Counted from the first letter of the stretch, positions 25,927 through 35,478 are shown. The stretch: DNA of 64,000 nucleotides from Bacteroidota bacterium (GCA_947457395.1 CANGVA010000009.1:1-64000); one strand, 5' to 3'. Program-made: numbers and translations. Notes: generated by a model not told the origin, from the letters alone.

Positions 25927-26484
25927 TTAGAAACTATAGTATGGAGAAATCATGAGGTAAACAATGACTCCAGTAACTGTAACATAGAGCCAAATAGGGA
26001 AGGTGAATCTTACCAGTCTTTTGTGCTTTTCTACATTCATGTGCAGGCCATGATAGAATGACATTAGAACAAGCGGTAGCACCAATGCTGCAAGAATGAT
26101 GTGTGAGGTTAGTATAACCAGATAGTAAGGCCTCCAAGGGCTGTCATTAGGGTATGTTGTATTGTCTACAAAAAAATGAAAAAGCACATAACTCACTAGG
26201 AAAATACTAGAAAGCACAAAAGTTGTAATATTGACGGTTTTATGAGCATAGATGTTTTTTTGCTTAATAAAGTAAAGTGATAGAAGCAACAGAATGCTGC
26301 ATGTAGCATTAATAAATGCATTTAATTTTGGCAGGAAATATGCGAAAGATGGCACCACTTCCGGTCTTGGTAGTACTTTTCTGTTTAGGATAACCACAGC
26401 AGCAAGCACCACAATAGAAAGGATCATTACAATTCTGAAAAATAACTTATCGTTATTGAGTATGTTTGGCTTTGAGTTCGTCAT
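25927..26484 (-). CDS. DUF420 membrane protein (CtaM-like oxidase assembly factor)
   Basis: A 185-residue protein with five hydrophobic segments and conserved His residues (VLFHFFVD; LTSHIILAALVLPLV; SFYHGLHMN), fitting DUF420. The family includes CtaM, reported to be needed for aa3-type cytochrome oxidase in Gram-positive bacteria. Its start overlaps the end of the SCO gene by 32 bases, so translation is coupled. Position in the cox operon supports an assembly role. Confidence 0.88.
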   Translation of the reverse strand: MTNSKPNILNNDKLFFRIVMILSIVVLAAVVILNRKVLPRPEVVPSFAYFLPKLNAFINATCSILLLLSLYFIKQKNIYAHKTVNITTFVLSSIFLVSYVLFHFFVDNTTYPNDSPWRPYYLVILTSHIILAALVLPLVLMSFYHGLHMNVEKHKRLVRFTFPIWLYVTVTGVIVYLMISPYYSF

Positions 26485-27112
26485 ACAGTAAAACTTTAAT
26501 ATCTTCTTTTATACGTCTGATATCTTTATCATCCAGACCATCATATATTCCCCTGATATGTCTTTTTTGATCTACAAGAATTAACTGCTGGGAGTGGTCA
26601 ATTGTTTTATCTTCTATAGATACAGGTAATAAGTATCCTTGTCCTGCCTTAAAAATGTCTTCCTTAGTGCCAGTTACAAAATACCATGTACTTGGTTCAG
26701 CCTTAAAACGCTGGGCATATAAAGCAAGTGTTGCTACAGAATCATTCTCCGGATCAACCGTATGAGAGATGAATTTTACCTGCGGATATTCAGCAAGTTT
26801 TGTAACGATGGTTTCAACCTTTGCGTTCATTTTAGGGCAAACATCTTTGCATGATGCAAAGAAAAAGTTAGCAACATAAATATTACCATCAAAATTGGCA
26901 TTTGTTATGGTATCACCCGTATGGGCAAGTAATTTAAACTCAGGAATCGAGTAGTAAATGGTATCTTTAATGTTTACTCCATCAGGCGCTATTCTTTCAC
27001 CTAAATAAGGCAGGGAGTTATAGGTTTGCTTACCGGCATTGAAGATGTAGAAAATAAGAATTGGGACTACAATGAGTCCCAATGCTGTAATGACGATGCG
27101 CTTATTTTTCAT
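26453..27112 (-). CDS. SCO1/SenC copper chaperone
   Basis: A 219-residue membrane-anchored thioredoxin-fold protein that delivers copper to the CuA site of cytochrome oxidase. An N-terminal helix (residues 5-25) anchors it. The copper ligands are in FFASCKDVCPKMN (CxxxC) and a conserved His lies in DHSQQLILVD; SHTVDPENDSVATL is the family loop. The gene lies between subunit IV and DUF420, and overlaps DUF420 by 32 bases. Confidence 0.94.
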   Translation of the reverse strand: MKNKRIVITALGLIVVPILIFYIFNAGKQTYNSLPYLGERIAPDGVNIKDTIYYSIPEFKLLAHTGDTITNANFDGNIYVANFFFASCKDVCPKMNAKVETIVTKLAEYPQVKFISHTVDPENDSVATLALYAQRFKAEPSTWYFVTGTKEDIFKAGQGYLLPVSIEDKTIDHSQQLILVDQKRHIRGIYDGLDDKDIRRIKEDIKVLLYDELKAKHTQ

Positions 27113-27117
27113 AGAGA

Positions 27118-27441
27118 TTATCTAACCAATCCGGTAAAATCTCCTTCTATCAGCATAAGAATTACAAGGAAAACAACAAAAAGCATTGGGTAAACAATAA
27201 AGTTTACCAACCACTTTCTTTCAAACTTCATATGCATAAAAATTGCAACAATATAGAAAGCTTTTACAATCCCTAACGCAATAAAAAGATAATTTTTAAG
27301 CATGGAATGGGTGCTCAGTAGCATAAAATATAAACCTATATCTATAATGGTTAAGGCAAACAGAATCCAGAATGTTTTCCAGATTTGTTGCTTCATGTTA
27401 GATGGAGTTTCGGTGTGTTCAAGGTGTTCTGACTGTTCCAT
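27118..27441 (-). CDS. Cytochrome c oxidase subunit IV
   Basis: A 107-residue protein with three membrane helices, of the prokaryotic cytochrome c oxidase subunit IV family (YIVAIFMHMKFERKW is characteristic). This subunit is small and non-catalytic, aiding assembly or stability. It lies between subunit III and SCO in the operon, 5 bases before SCO. Confidence 0.88.
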   Translation of the reverse strand: MEQSEHLEHTETPSNMKQQIWKTFWILFALTIIDIGLYFMLLSTHSMLKNYLFIALGIVKAFYIVAIFMHMKFERKWLVNFIVYPMLFVVFLVILMLIEGDFTGLVR

Positions 27442-27477
27442 TTTTATATAAATTTTGTAGTGTGTTTTATTTGATGA

Positions 27478-28233
27478 TTAAATAAGGTAGAAAAAGGTAA
27501 ATACAAAAACCCAAACCAAATCTACAAAGTGCCAGTATAAACCTACTTTTTCAACCATTTCATAATGCCCTCTTTTCTCATATGTTCCAGCCAACACATT
27601 AATATATATAATGATATTGAGGACTACCCCGGAGAAAACGTGGAAACCATGAAACCCGGTAACAATAAAGAATAGTGCTGCAAATGCAGTAGGACCGAAA
27701 GGATTTCCGTGTAGGGTTGCACCTTCAGTTATGAACTGTGTCCATTCCCAAGCCTGACAACCAAGGAATGCTGCACCACCTAGAATGGTTAATACCATAT
27801 AATTAGCAACCTCTTTTTTTGCCATGCGATGGCCGGCCTCCACAGCTAATACCATTGTAACTGAACTGAAAATTAACACAAACGTCATTAAACTCACAAA
27901 GAACAATGGAAGGTGAATACCATGCAGAAAAGGGAAATGGTTAAATACCAACTCCGGCAGTGGCCAGTGCTCTGCAGAAAACAAACCGGCATGTTGCATT
28001 TCTTCAACAAACTGATCTGACAGATGAGACATTGGTTTTACAATTTCATTTGGTTGAGATGAAGGGAAGCTATAGCGAATAAAGCCATAAGCTGTAAGTA
28101 ATGAAGAAAATGTAAAAGCATCTGACAATAAGAAGATCCACATCATCAGTTTACCATAGCTTACGCTGAAAGGAGATTTACCGCCTCCCCAAATGTTTTG
28201 TTTGCCTGTTGTTAGTGTAGTTGAGTTTGCCAT
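27478..28233 (-). CDS. ctaE: Cytochrome c oxidase subunit III
   Basis: A 251-residue membrane protein of the heme-copper oxidase subunit III family, with about five to six helices. Markers are FFIVTGFHGFHVFSGVVLN and the final YWHFVDLVWVFVFTFFYL. It carries no redox centre and stabilises subunit I and proton uptake. It follows a second, shorter subunit III-like gene by 19 bases, so the oxidase has two subunit III proteins. Confidence 0.94.
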   Translation of the reverse strand: MANSTTLTTGKQNIWGGGKSPFSVSYGKLMMWIFLLSDAFTFSSLLTAYGFIRYSFPSSQPNEIVKPMSHLSDQFVEEMQHAGLFSAEHWPLPELVFNHFPFLHGIHLPLFFVSLMTFVLIFSSVTMVLAVEAGHRMAKKEVANYMVLTILGGAAFLGCQAWEWTQFITEGATLHGNPFGPTAFAALFFIVTGFHGFHVFSGVVLNIIIYINVLAGTYEKRGHYEMVEKVGLYWHFVDLVWVFVFTFFYLI

Positions 28234-28252
28234 ATTGATTATTGATCTTTTT

Positions 28253-28840
28253 TTATCTGTTTAATTGAAAAAAAACGTACAGGTAAATCCAGAGTATGCC
28301 AAGAAAATGCCAGTACGTATTACATAAATTTATGGTAAGTAAATTTTTTTTATGAACCTTTAATTTTAGTGATTTTACGAAGGTAACAAGCACAAATATT
28401 ATTCCCCCAATCATGTGCATCAGATGCATAAATGATATGATATACACAAAGGATTCAGAAGGATTGCCCGTAAGATAAACGTTGTTCTGCACGAGCTGGC
28501 TGTATGCAAACCACTGGCAAATGCCAAAGGCGACTCCCAAAAAAAGCGTAATGCCTAAAGCAATTTTGATTTGCCCTAATTCGTCTTTTTTTGCTGCCAT
28601 GAATGCCCACTGCATAAAAATAGAACTTATTGCTATGACGATGGTACTGGTTGTAAATAATGATGGCAATTCATATACCCTCCAATTGCCCTCGCCATGC
28701 CTAACGATATAAGCACTGGTAAAACCTGCAAACAGCATAACACTTGCAACAATAAGTAACCACAAAACAAATTTCTTTGGGTTAATTACATATTCAGGTT
28801 CCTGGTGTGGTTTAGCTGTTTTCATGGTTTGTATCATCAT
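28253..28840 (-). CDS. Second cytochrome c oxidase subunit III-like protein
   Basis: A 195-residue member of the heme-copper oxidase subunit III family with five helices. HLMHMIGGIIFVLVTF and the final YWHFLGILWIYLYVFF correspond to the same motifs as in the longer subunit III. Its ATG overlaps the cyoE stop (ATGA). Paired subunit III genes of unequal length are common in Bacteroidota cox operons. The subunit may form a split or heteromeric subunit III, but this is not shown. Confidence 0.9.
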   Translation of the reverse strand: MMIQTMKTAKPHQEPEYVINPKKFVLWLLIVASVMLFAGFTSAYIVRHGEGNWRVYELPSLFTTSTIVIAISSIFMQWAFMAAKKDELGQIKIALGITLFLGVAFGICQWFAYSQLVQNNVYLTGNPSESFVYIISFMHLMHMIGGIIFVLVTFVKSLKLKVHKKNLLTINLCNTYWHFLGILWIYLYVFFQLNR

Positions 28841-29751
28841 ATTTTATCAATTAAATAAGCAATTTGAACTAGAGGTAAATATAAGAAAGAGGCAAACATG
28901 AGTCTTTTTGCATCAGCATTCTCGCAGCTTCGGTAAAGCTTAAAAGCATACCAAATAAGCATGCCTGCTCCTGCAACACTTACTATAGCAGAAACAAGTC
29001 CGGTGTAACCTTCAACAAAAGGAAGTAACCCTATTGGAAGTAACATTGTAGTAAAGATGAGGACTTGCAGCGCACTCTTTTTATTTCTGCCGTAAACAGG
29101 AAGCATTTTAAACCCAGCCCTCTTGTAGTCATCATCGAGAATCCAAGCAATACTCCAAAAATGAGGGAATTGCCAGAAAAACTGCACACCAAAAAATAAT
29201 ATGGCCTCTGTAGTAATAGAACCGCTAAAAGCAACCCAGCCTAATAGGGGAGGAAATGCTCCGGGAAAAGCACCCACAAATACCGAGATGGGAGAAATTC
29301 GTTTCAGCGGGGTGTAAATGAATGCATATGAAATTAACGATGCTAGAGATAGCCAGCCGCAGAGCGCATTAAGGAATACAGAGATTAAGAAAACTCCGGC
29401 AACTCCCATGACCAAACTGGCGATAGCCGCTTCAGTAATGCTCATTCTGTGCGTTGCAACCGGTCGGTTTGCAGTGCGCACCATTAATTTATCAAAATCC
29501 TTCTCAATAATTTGATTTATACCGTTTGATGCTCCTACAACAAGTGTCCCGCCAAGTGCAAGTATCATTACTTCATACCAGTTGATTATGCTTCCGGATG
29601 ATGCAGTTAGATAGGTAATAACAGCAGAAAACACTACTAAAAATGTTAAACGAGTTTTAGTAAGCTGATTGTAATCCGTTACCTTCTGTTTAATAAAGAT
29701 TAAGGCGGACATCCATTCAGATTTTTCTGCTATTGTTTTTACTTCGTTCAT
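28837..29751 (-). CDS. cyoE: Protoheme IX farnesyltransferase (heme O synthase)
   Basis: A 304-residue UbiA-family membrane enzyme adding a farnesyl group to heme B to give heme O. The first Asp-rich motif reads NGINQIIEKDFDKLMVRTANRP; the second is in DDDYKRAGFKMLPV. About eight to nine helices are present. It abuts ctaA with no gap and overlaps the following subunit III gene. With ctaA it supplies heme A for the same oxidase. Confidence 0.96.
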   Translation of the reverse strand: MNEVKTIAEKSEWMSALIFIKQKVTDYNQLTKTRLTFLVVFSAVITYLTASSGSIINWYEVMILALGGTLVVGASNGINQIIEKDFDKLMVRTANRPVATHRMSITEAAIASLVMGVAGVFLISVFLNALCGWLSLASLISYAFIYTPLKRISPISVFVGAFPGAFPPLLGWVAFSGSITTEAILFFGVQFFWQFPHFWSIAWILDDDYKRAGFKMLPVYGRNKKSALQVLIFTTMLLPIGLLPFVEGYTGLVSAIVSVAGAGMLIWYAFKLYRSCENADAKRLMFASFLYLPLVQIAYLIDKI

Positions 29752-30732
29752 TTATTTAACCCGCTTCAGGGTTTGCGTTTTTGAGAATAAGAGTATTGTT
29801 ATAAATAATTGTGCTCCGGCAATAAGGCTTCCAACAAATAGATGCAAGCTTTGCACTACTTTAGGGAATCCTAAATTGTCTAGTACCTTACCACTTAAAA
29901 TTTGAACAGCAACAAGCATTAATGTTGAAAGTGCCAGTCTGTAAATTAAAGATTGACGATCAAAGTTTTCCCTGAGTCTTTTTATCATCCAGATGGAGAG
30001 AAGCAAACTCATCACTGAAAATGTTCTGTGAAATGAGAAAATGCCTCCCAAGGCTTCAACCCAGTGCTCCCTGTTTTGTTCTCCCATTACAATCGCAACA
30101 GCATCTACATTTTCTCTAACTTGTGTCCCGCTAATGGTTTGTATAGCAGAGATAACCAGCACAAGAATCATGAGAGGTTTTAACGTATTATCTGATTTTA
30201 GTTGAAATAGAGAGAAATTTTGCGAGCGTGTAATGGTGTAGATTAAAAGGCCAACAATAACAAGTGCAATCAACATGTGAATGGTAACCATCCAATGTGC
30301 AAGATTTGAACTTACTACCTTAGAACCTATCCATCCCTGAAAACCAACCAGGATAAATGCTGCAAAACTTAACCAGAAAACACTTTTGTCTTTTTTTAGG
30401 TAAGGTATGGCAAAGAACACTGTGAGAAAGATGAAAAAACCAATGAGCACACCAATCAGTCTGTTCACATATTCAACCCAGGTTTTATAAACGTCAAAGT
30501 CTGCAATTTCATGCCCTTCAACGTGAAATCTTTCTTTATAATCGGCTGGCAGTTGGCTTACATCTGTTGGGGGAACCCATGTGCCAAAGCATTTTGGCCA
30601 ATCAGGGCAACCCATTCCGGAGCCAGTGCTGCGAACCAAACCACCAACAAAAATCAGAAAGAAGACAGAGGCAATGGTGAGTATCCCGAATCTTCTAAAT
30701 CTTCTTTCTGATTTCTCTGATAGGTCGTTCAT
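29752..30732 (-). CDS. ctaA: Heme A synthase (COX15/CtaA)
   Basis: A 326-residue eight-helix protein that oxidises the methyl group of heme O to heme A. Typical features are the GGLVRSTGSGMGCPDWPKCFG segment, with a conserved Cys pair, and membrane His residues (AHWMVTIHM; EALGGIFSFHRTFSVM; VVQSLHLFVGSLIAG). It lies 2 bases after subunit I. Its presence agrees with an aa3-type oxidase. Confidence 0.96.
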   Translation of the reverse strand: MNDLSEKSERRFRRFGILTIASVFFLIFVGGLVRSTGSGMGCPDWPKCFGTWVPPTDVSQLPADYKERFHVEGHEIADFDVYKTWVEYVNRLIGVLIGFFIFLTVFFAIPYLKKDKSVFWLSFAAFILVGFQGWIGSKVVSSNLAHWMVTIHMLIALVIVGLLIYTITRSQNFSLFQLKSDNTLKPLMILVLVISAIQTISGTQVRENVDAVAIVMGEQNREHWVEALGGIFSFHRTFSVMSLLLSIWMIKRLRENFDRQSLIYRLALSTLMLVAVQILSGKVLDNLGFPKVVQSLHLFVGSLIAGAQLFITILLFSKTQTLKRVK

Positions 30733-30734
30733 TG

Positions 30735-32642
30735 TTATGATCTGGCAAAGCCGAACAAGCGCTTAAGTGCTGAAAACAATACTACCTCTTGTGTGGCAGC
30801 CGGTGCACTTGTGCGTGAAGGTTCGAATTTAGCCGGATCTGGTTCCTGCATTTCATCCACTTGTCCCGGATCAGGAACGTTTTGTGGTATGAAATCATCG
30901 GATGCTCCTGGTTTGCTGTAGTCATAAGCCCAACGATAAACGTGTGGGATTTCACCAGGCCAGTTACCATGAAAATGTTCAACAGGTGCTGTCCACTCTA
31001 GTGTGTTTGATTTCCAAGGATTTTGAGAAGCACGCTTACCTTTGAATATACTATAAAAGAAGTTGAACAAGAAAATGAGCTGTGCAAAACCACCAAGAAG
31101 GGCAGCAATCGTGATAAACTGATTCATATCTACAAACACATTGAACTGATCGTATGCGGTATTTGCATAATATCTGCGGGGTACGCCTGCTAGACCCATA
31201 AAGTGCATCGGGAAAAATACACAGTAGGCAGAGATAAACGTTAGCCAGAAGTGGATATACCCCAAGCTTTCATTCATCATTTTTCCAAACAATTTGGAGT
31301 ACCAATGATAAATACCACTCATCATACCAAAGATAGCAGCACTACCCATAACTAAGTGAAAGTGCGCAACTACAAAGTAAGTATCATGCAGGTTGATGTC
31401 TAATGCAGCGTTGCCCAAATAAATACCCGTTAAACCACCGGAGATGAAAAACGATACAAGACCAATAGCAAACAACATGGCCGGTGTAAGTTGTAAATTA
31501 CCTTTCCAAAGAGTTGCCAGATAGTTAAATGTTTTTACAGCTGATGGTACTGCAATGATTAAGGTGCCCAGCATAAATACTGAACCGAGGAAAGGATTCA
31601 TACCTGTTAGGAACATATGATGCCCCCATACGATAAACGAAAGGAAACCAATCGCAAGTATAGATCCAATCATGGCACGATAACCAAAGATTGGTTTGCG
31701 TGAGTTGGTTGCAATTACCTCAGAAGTGATGCCCAATGCAGGTAGTAAAATAATATAAACCTCAGGGTGACCAAGGAACCAGAATAAGTGCTGGAAAAGG
31801 ATTGGTGAACCTCCGGTTCTTTCAATGCCACCGGCTAAATCAGCAGGAATATCAGCTAAGTAGAATGATGTTCCAAAGCTACGATCCATCAAAAGAAGTA
31901 ACGAACCACCTAATAAAACAGGGAAGGAGAGTAAGCCCAACACAGCAGTTATTAAAAATGCCCATATGGTAAGTGGAAGACGGGTCATTTTCATGCCTTT
32001 GGTGCGCATATTCAATACTGTGGTAATATAATTAATACCGCCAAGCAGTGCCGAGGCGATGAAGAGAATCATAGCAACCAACCAAAGGGTCATGCCGTCA
32101 CCTGAGCCAGGTACTGCTTTAGGCAAGGCAGATAGCGGAGGATAAACTGTCCATCCGGCTGAAGCTGGTCCATTTTCAACAAATAATGAATAAGTGAGTA
32201 CGCAAGATGAAAGGAAAAAGAACCAATAAGATAACATATTCATAAAAGGCGAAGCCATATCTCTTGCTCCAACCTGCAGCGGAATGAGTAGGTTTGAGAA
32301 TGTTCCGCTCAGCCCTGCTGTTAATACATAAAATACCATAATGGTGCCATGGATGGTAATGAGAGCGAGGTAAAAATTAGGGTCTAGTTTACCATCTTTA
32401 CCCCAATGGCCAATGATACTTTCTAGAAAAGGGAATTTCATATCAGGATAGGCTAGTTGAAGACGGAAGATCAGCGACATTGCCATTCCTAATGTTCCCA
32501 TAATGATACCTGTAATCAAGAATTGTTTAGCAATCATCTTATGATCCATGCTAAAAACATACTTCGAAATGAAGCTTTCCTGATGGTGGCCATGATGTGC
32601 ATCGTGGCTGTGGTCATCGTGATGTGAATGCGTATTACCCAT
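30735..32642 (-). CDS. ctaD: Cytochrome c oxidase subunit I, A-type
   Basis: A 635-residue catalytic subunit reducing O2 at the heme a3-CuB site and pumping protons. The D-channel Asp is in GARDMASPFMNM; the Glu near the heme is in WFLGHPEVYIILLP; CuB His residues lie in VWGHHMFLTG; the K-channel Lys is in VPSAVKTFNY; and heme ligands lie in INLHDTYFVVAHFHLVMG. These mark the A1 subfamily. The first 20 residues contain nine His (MGNTHSHHDDHSHDAHHGHH), an unusual tail. A Pro/Asp-rich C-terminus extends beyond the last helix. It follows subunit II by 38 bases. Confidence 0.97.
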   Translation of the reverse strand: MGNTHSHHDDHSHDAHHGHHQESFISKYVFSMDHKMIAKQFLITGIIMGTLGMAMSLIFRLQLAYPDMKFPFLESIIGHWGKDGKLDPNFYLALITIHGTIMVFYVLTAGLSGTFSNLLIPLQVGARDMASPFMNMLSYWFFFLSSCVLTYSLFVENGPASAGWTVYPPLSALPKAVPGSGDGMTLWLVAMILFIASALLGGINYITTVLNMRTKGMKMTRLPLTIWAFLITAVLGLLSFPVLLGGSLLLLMDRSFGTSFYLADIPADLAGGIERTGGSPILFQHLFWFLGHPEVYIILLPALGITSEVIATNSRKPIFGYRAMIGSILAIGFLSFIVWGHHMFLTGMNPFLGSVFMLGTLIIAVPSAVKTFNYLATLWKGNLQLTPAMLFAIGLVSFFISGGLTGIYLGNAALDINLHDTYFVVAHFHLVMGSAAIFGMMSGIYHWYSKLFGKMMNESLGYIHFWLTFISAYCVFFPMHFMGLAGVPRRYYANTAYDQFNVFVDMNQFITIAALLGGFAQLIFLFNFFYSIFKGKRASQNPWKSNTLEWTAPVEHFHGNWPGEIPHVYRWAYDYSKPGASDDFIPQNVPDPGQVDEMQEPDPAKFEPSRTSAPAATQEVVLFSALKRLFGFARS

Positions 32643-32680
32643 ACTGTTTATTTAAATTTAAGTCTTTTACTGTTAAATGA

Positions 32681-34171
32681 TTATTTGCTGGCTAAGGTTT
32701 TGTCATTTTTTACAGAAACATTTACCTGCGTATTTGTCGATGCAGAATCAGCTGCTGGAGCTGCATTTTGCACAAATTTAGGTTGGCTGCTCATCCACTT
32801 ATCGTAATCGCTTGCGGTGTGCACAATCACCTTCATCTTCATTCGGTAATGGGCACCTCCGCAAATTTTGTTGCATAAAAGGATGTAGTCAAAACTAGGA
32901 TCGTTTAATTTGGTGCGCATATCGGCAGTAGTAATCGTAGGTGTAAATGCAAATTGGGTTGGTAAACCTGGCACTACGTTCATTTGAACACGGAAGTGTG
33001 GTAAATAAGCAGAGTGTATAACATCCTTTGCTCTGAATTTAAGCATAACCGGCTGGTCAACCTTCAGGTGGAGTTCATTTGTAACCACATCATCCAGAGA
33101 TTTGGGATCTTTAGGGTCAACACCAAGGGCATTTACTTTTCCTATTTCACGGAAGTCATGTTTACCAAGTATATTATCGTTTCCTGCATAGCGGGCATTC
33201 CATCCAAATTGGTAACCAAACACTTCAATTAATTGCGCTTTTTCATCTTTGTGATACATGATATCATTCCATGTTTTCAATCCACGAATTACCAATACGG
33301 TAAGTACAATGGCAGGTATAACTGTCCAGATGAGCTCCAGTTTATGGTTATCAGGGTAATATAAGGCTTTACGGTTTTTGTTGTGTTTGTATTTGAAAAG
33401 ATACCAAAACAATAGAATTTGGGTAATAATAAAAACTACCAGAGTAAGATAAAATGTGATATTGAACATGCTATCATATTCATTGCTATGAGCCGAAGCA
33501 CCATCATAACTGTTTACAGTGAGTTTTGTATGGGCAGCAAATTCCCAGATTACCGCACCCATACCGGCAATTAGGAAAAGAAGCGCCAGTTTAGAATTGA
33601 TATTGTTCCAATTTATTACAGGTTTCCCTTGTATCTGGCCAACAAGACCTAAAATATCCAACACTAGGGCAATAACCATAAACAGTAGTACTGCAATAAT
33701 GATAAGCAACCAATTTATTTTACCCCTCATAGTTGAACTGACCTCGGTATTTGTTGCACTTTCAGCCGAAACTGATGATCCTGGAGCTGCAGCAGTTGCA
33801 GTTGCAGCAGGCTTTTCACTTTCTGCTTTAATGTAGGCTACAATCGATTTAATCTGATTATCGCTTAGGTTTTCAAAAGCAGTCATCAATGCTTCATTGT
33901 TTTCTTTGTAAATCTGAACTGCAAGCGGATCACCGGCTTTAACCATTTTTTGAGAATTTTTAATCCAACTGAGAAGCCATTTTTCTTCTCTGCGTTTGTG
34001 TACATCCTTCAAAGCAGGCCCCACAACTTTTTCGTTGATGGCATGGCATGAGGTGCAATTGGCATTAAATAACTGGGCGCCTTCTTCTGCAGTTTGGGCG
34101 AAGCCTTGATTAAAGAACAGAATAGTGGCAAAAAGAGCTACAGCGCGTAAAACGTTTGTAATGATTTTCAT
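32681..34171 (-). CDS. ctaC: Cytochrome c oxidase subunit II with N-terminal cytochrome c domain
   Basis: A 496-residue fusion. Signal peptide at residues 1-25, then a mono-heme cytochrome c domain with CTSCH at 39-43 and a likely Met ligand near residue 95 (NEALMTAFENL). An Ala/Ser/Thr linker follows, then three membrane helices (about 150-180, 190-210 and 230-260). The periplasmic cupredoxin domain has the CuA ligands in CNKICGGAHYRMKM near residues 425-440. The fused heme lets the subunit take electrons from an upstream donor, as in caa3 oxidases, but here the heme domain precedes rather than follows the cupredoxin domain. First gene of the operon. Confidence 0.95.
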   Translation of the reverse strand: MKIITNVLRAVALFATILFFNQGFAQTAEEGAQLFNANCTSCHAINEKVVGPALKDVHKRREEKWLLSWIKNSQKMVKAGDPLAVQIYKENNEALMTAFENLSDNQIKSIVAYIKAESEKPAATATAAAPGSSVSAESATNTEVSSTMRGKINWLLIIIAVLLFMVIALVLDILGLVGQIQGKPVINWNNINSKLALLFLIAGMGAVIWEFAAHTKLTVNSYDGASAHSNEYDSMFNITFYLTLVVFIITQILLFWYLFKYKHNKNRKALYYPDNHKLELIWTVIPAIVLTVLVIRGLKTWNDIMYHKDEKAQLIEVFGYQFGWNARYAGNDNILGKHDFREIGKVNALGVDPKDPKSLDDVVTNELHLKVDQPVMLKFRAKDVIHSAYLPHFRVQMNVVPGLPTQFAFTPTITTADMRTKLNDPSFDYILLCNKICGGAHYRMKMKVIVHTASDYDKWMSSQPKFVQNAAPAADSASTNTQVNVSVKNDKTLASK

Positions 34172-34211
34172 TGTGCTTGTTTTTGAAAGAATGGGTCTTT
34201 TTTTCAGCCTG

Positions 34212-34240
34212 CGAATCTATATTTTTTTATCGGAGTTCAA
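34212..34240 (-). promoter_or_regulatory. Putative cox operon promoter
   Basis: On the minus strand, TTG (34240-34238), 18 bases, TAGATTCG (34219-34212), close to TTTG-N19-TAnnTTTG. It predicts a leader of about 35 bases before the subunit II ATG at 34171. Confidence 0.5.
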
Positions 34241-34321
34241 TAGCCGTATTGATTTTTTTGTCCACTATTTATATGGATTCTGAAATTTTGAATACAAGCA
34301 GATAATAAAAAAGAAGCTCGC

Positions 34322-35398
34322 CTATTTCTTAGGTCCTGCATTAGAGGGTTTTACGGGTGATGCAGGCTTAGAGGTATTGATTTTTATCGTATCTGTAGCA
34401 CTCTCTATTTGTGATGCATTTATGATAATACCGGGAAGAGATAATCCGGTTTCCCAAACACGTAGGCCAAAGTCTGTGCCTTCCTTTATCATATTGGCTA
34501 CTAAAAGCCTGTTGGTATTTTTACTATATGTAAGATCTCTAACATAATTACCGCTACCTTCTACTGAGGTTAATAATTTTCCGGTAGAAACCTCCCATAC
34601 TTTAATGCTACCGTCATTGCAACCGGTAAAGGCATAATTACCGTCATCGCTTAATGCTACTGCGGTTACCTTCCAGCAATCTACCGGAAGTTTTCTTATT
34701 TCCTTACCTGTTTTCAAATCCCAAATTCGAGCACTTTTATCATTAGAACCGCTTATCATTAAGGTGCCACTTTTGTTGATATCAATGGCATTCACAATAT
34801 CCGTATGACCATCAAAAGTCCTGGCTATCGTATTGCTTTGTAGGCTTATACCTCGTATTTTCGGCTCTGCACCTGCAACAATTAGCTGACGGTTATCCTG
34901 CGGGTTAATGAGTATGGCATTTACAGAACTGGTTGTGCTAATTACCCTTAGTTTTTTTCCGGATGCTATCTCCCACATTACAATATTTCGGTCATCGCTG
35001 CCTGAGAGTAAGTATTTGCGGCTGTAATCAAATAGCAAAGTATTGATATTGCCTGTATGCCCCTCAAGCACTTTTATTAATTTATAGGTTGAATCCCAGA
35101 TTCGCACAGAATGATCGTTTGCCCCGCTTGCCAGTAACCCCCCATCACGGCTGTATCTAATTGCAGTTACGGGAGCAAGGTGGGCCTCAAATGATTTAAT
35201 GAGCATGAAAGTAGAATCATCTTTGTAGATATTTATTCTTTTATCCCAAGAACCGGTTGCAACCTGACCTTGGGCTGATATGCTAATGGCATCAACATCA
35301 TTGTTGTGGCCTGGCAAAATAGCTTTTGGGTTTGTAAGTGTTTTTTGTGCACCTGCTATTAATGGCAAAAGCAAGGCGATACAAATGATTTTTTTCAT
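34322..35398 (-). CDS. Secreted WD40-repeat beta-propeller protein
   Basis: A 358-residue protein with a signal peptide (MKKIICIALLLPLIAGAQ) and about seven WD40 repeats, several ending in the classic WD or similar (GSWDKRINIY, GANDHSVRIWD, GSDDRNIVMWE, GSNDKSARIWD). Such repeats form a propeller used for protein binding. A Lys/Pro-rich C-terminal tail follows. It lies upstream of the cox operon on the same strand, but 150 bases and a promoter-like sequence separate them. Periplasmic or outer-surface scaffold is likely; partner unknown. Confidence 0.9.
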   Translation of the reverse strand: MKKIICIALLLPLIAGAQKTLTNPKAILPGHNNDVDAISISAQGQVATGSWDKRINIYKDDSTFMLIKSFEAHLAPVTAIRYSRDGGLLASGANDHSVRIWDSTYKLIKVLEGHTGNINTLLFDYSRKYLLSGSDDRNIVMWEIASGKKLRVISTTSSVNAILINPQDNRQLIVAGAEPKIRGISLQSNTIARTFDGHTDIVNAIDINKSGTLMISGSNDKSARIWDLKTGKEIRKLPVDCWKVTAVALSDDGNYAFTGCNDGSIKVWEVSTGKLLTSVEGSGNYVRDLTYSKNTNRLLVANMIKEGTDFGLRVWETGLSLPGIIINASQIESATDTIKINTSKPASPVKPSNAGPKK

Positions 35399-35478
35399 AG
35401 CACAACCGAAGATTAATTTTTACCCTTCAAACTTTAGTAAAAAAAATAAACAATCCAAAGCAATTCATCATAGTTTAT

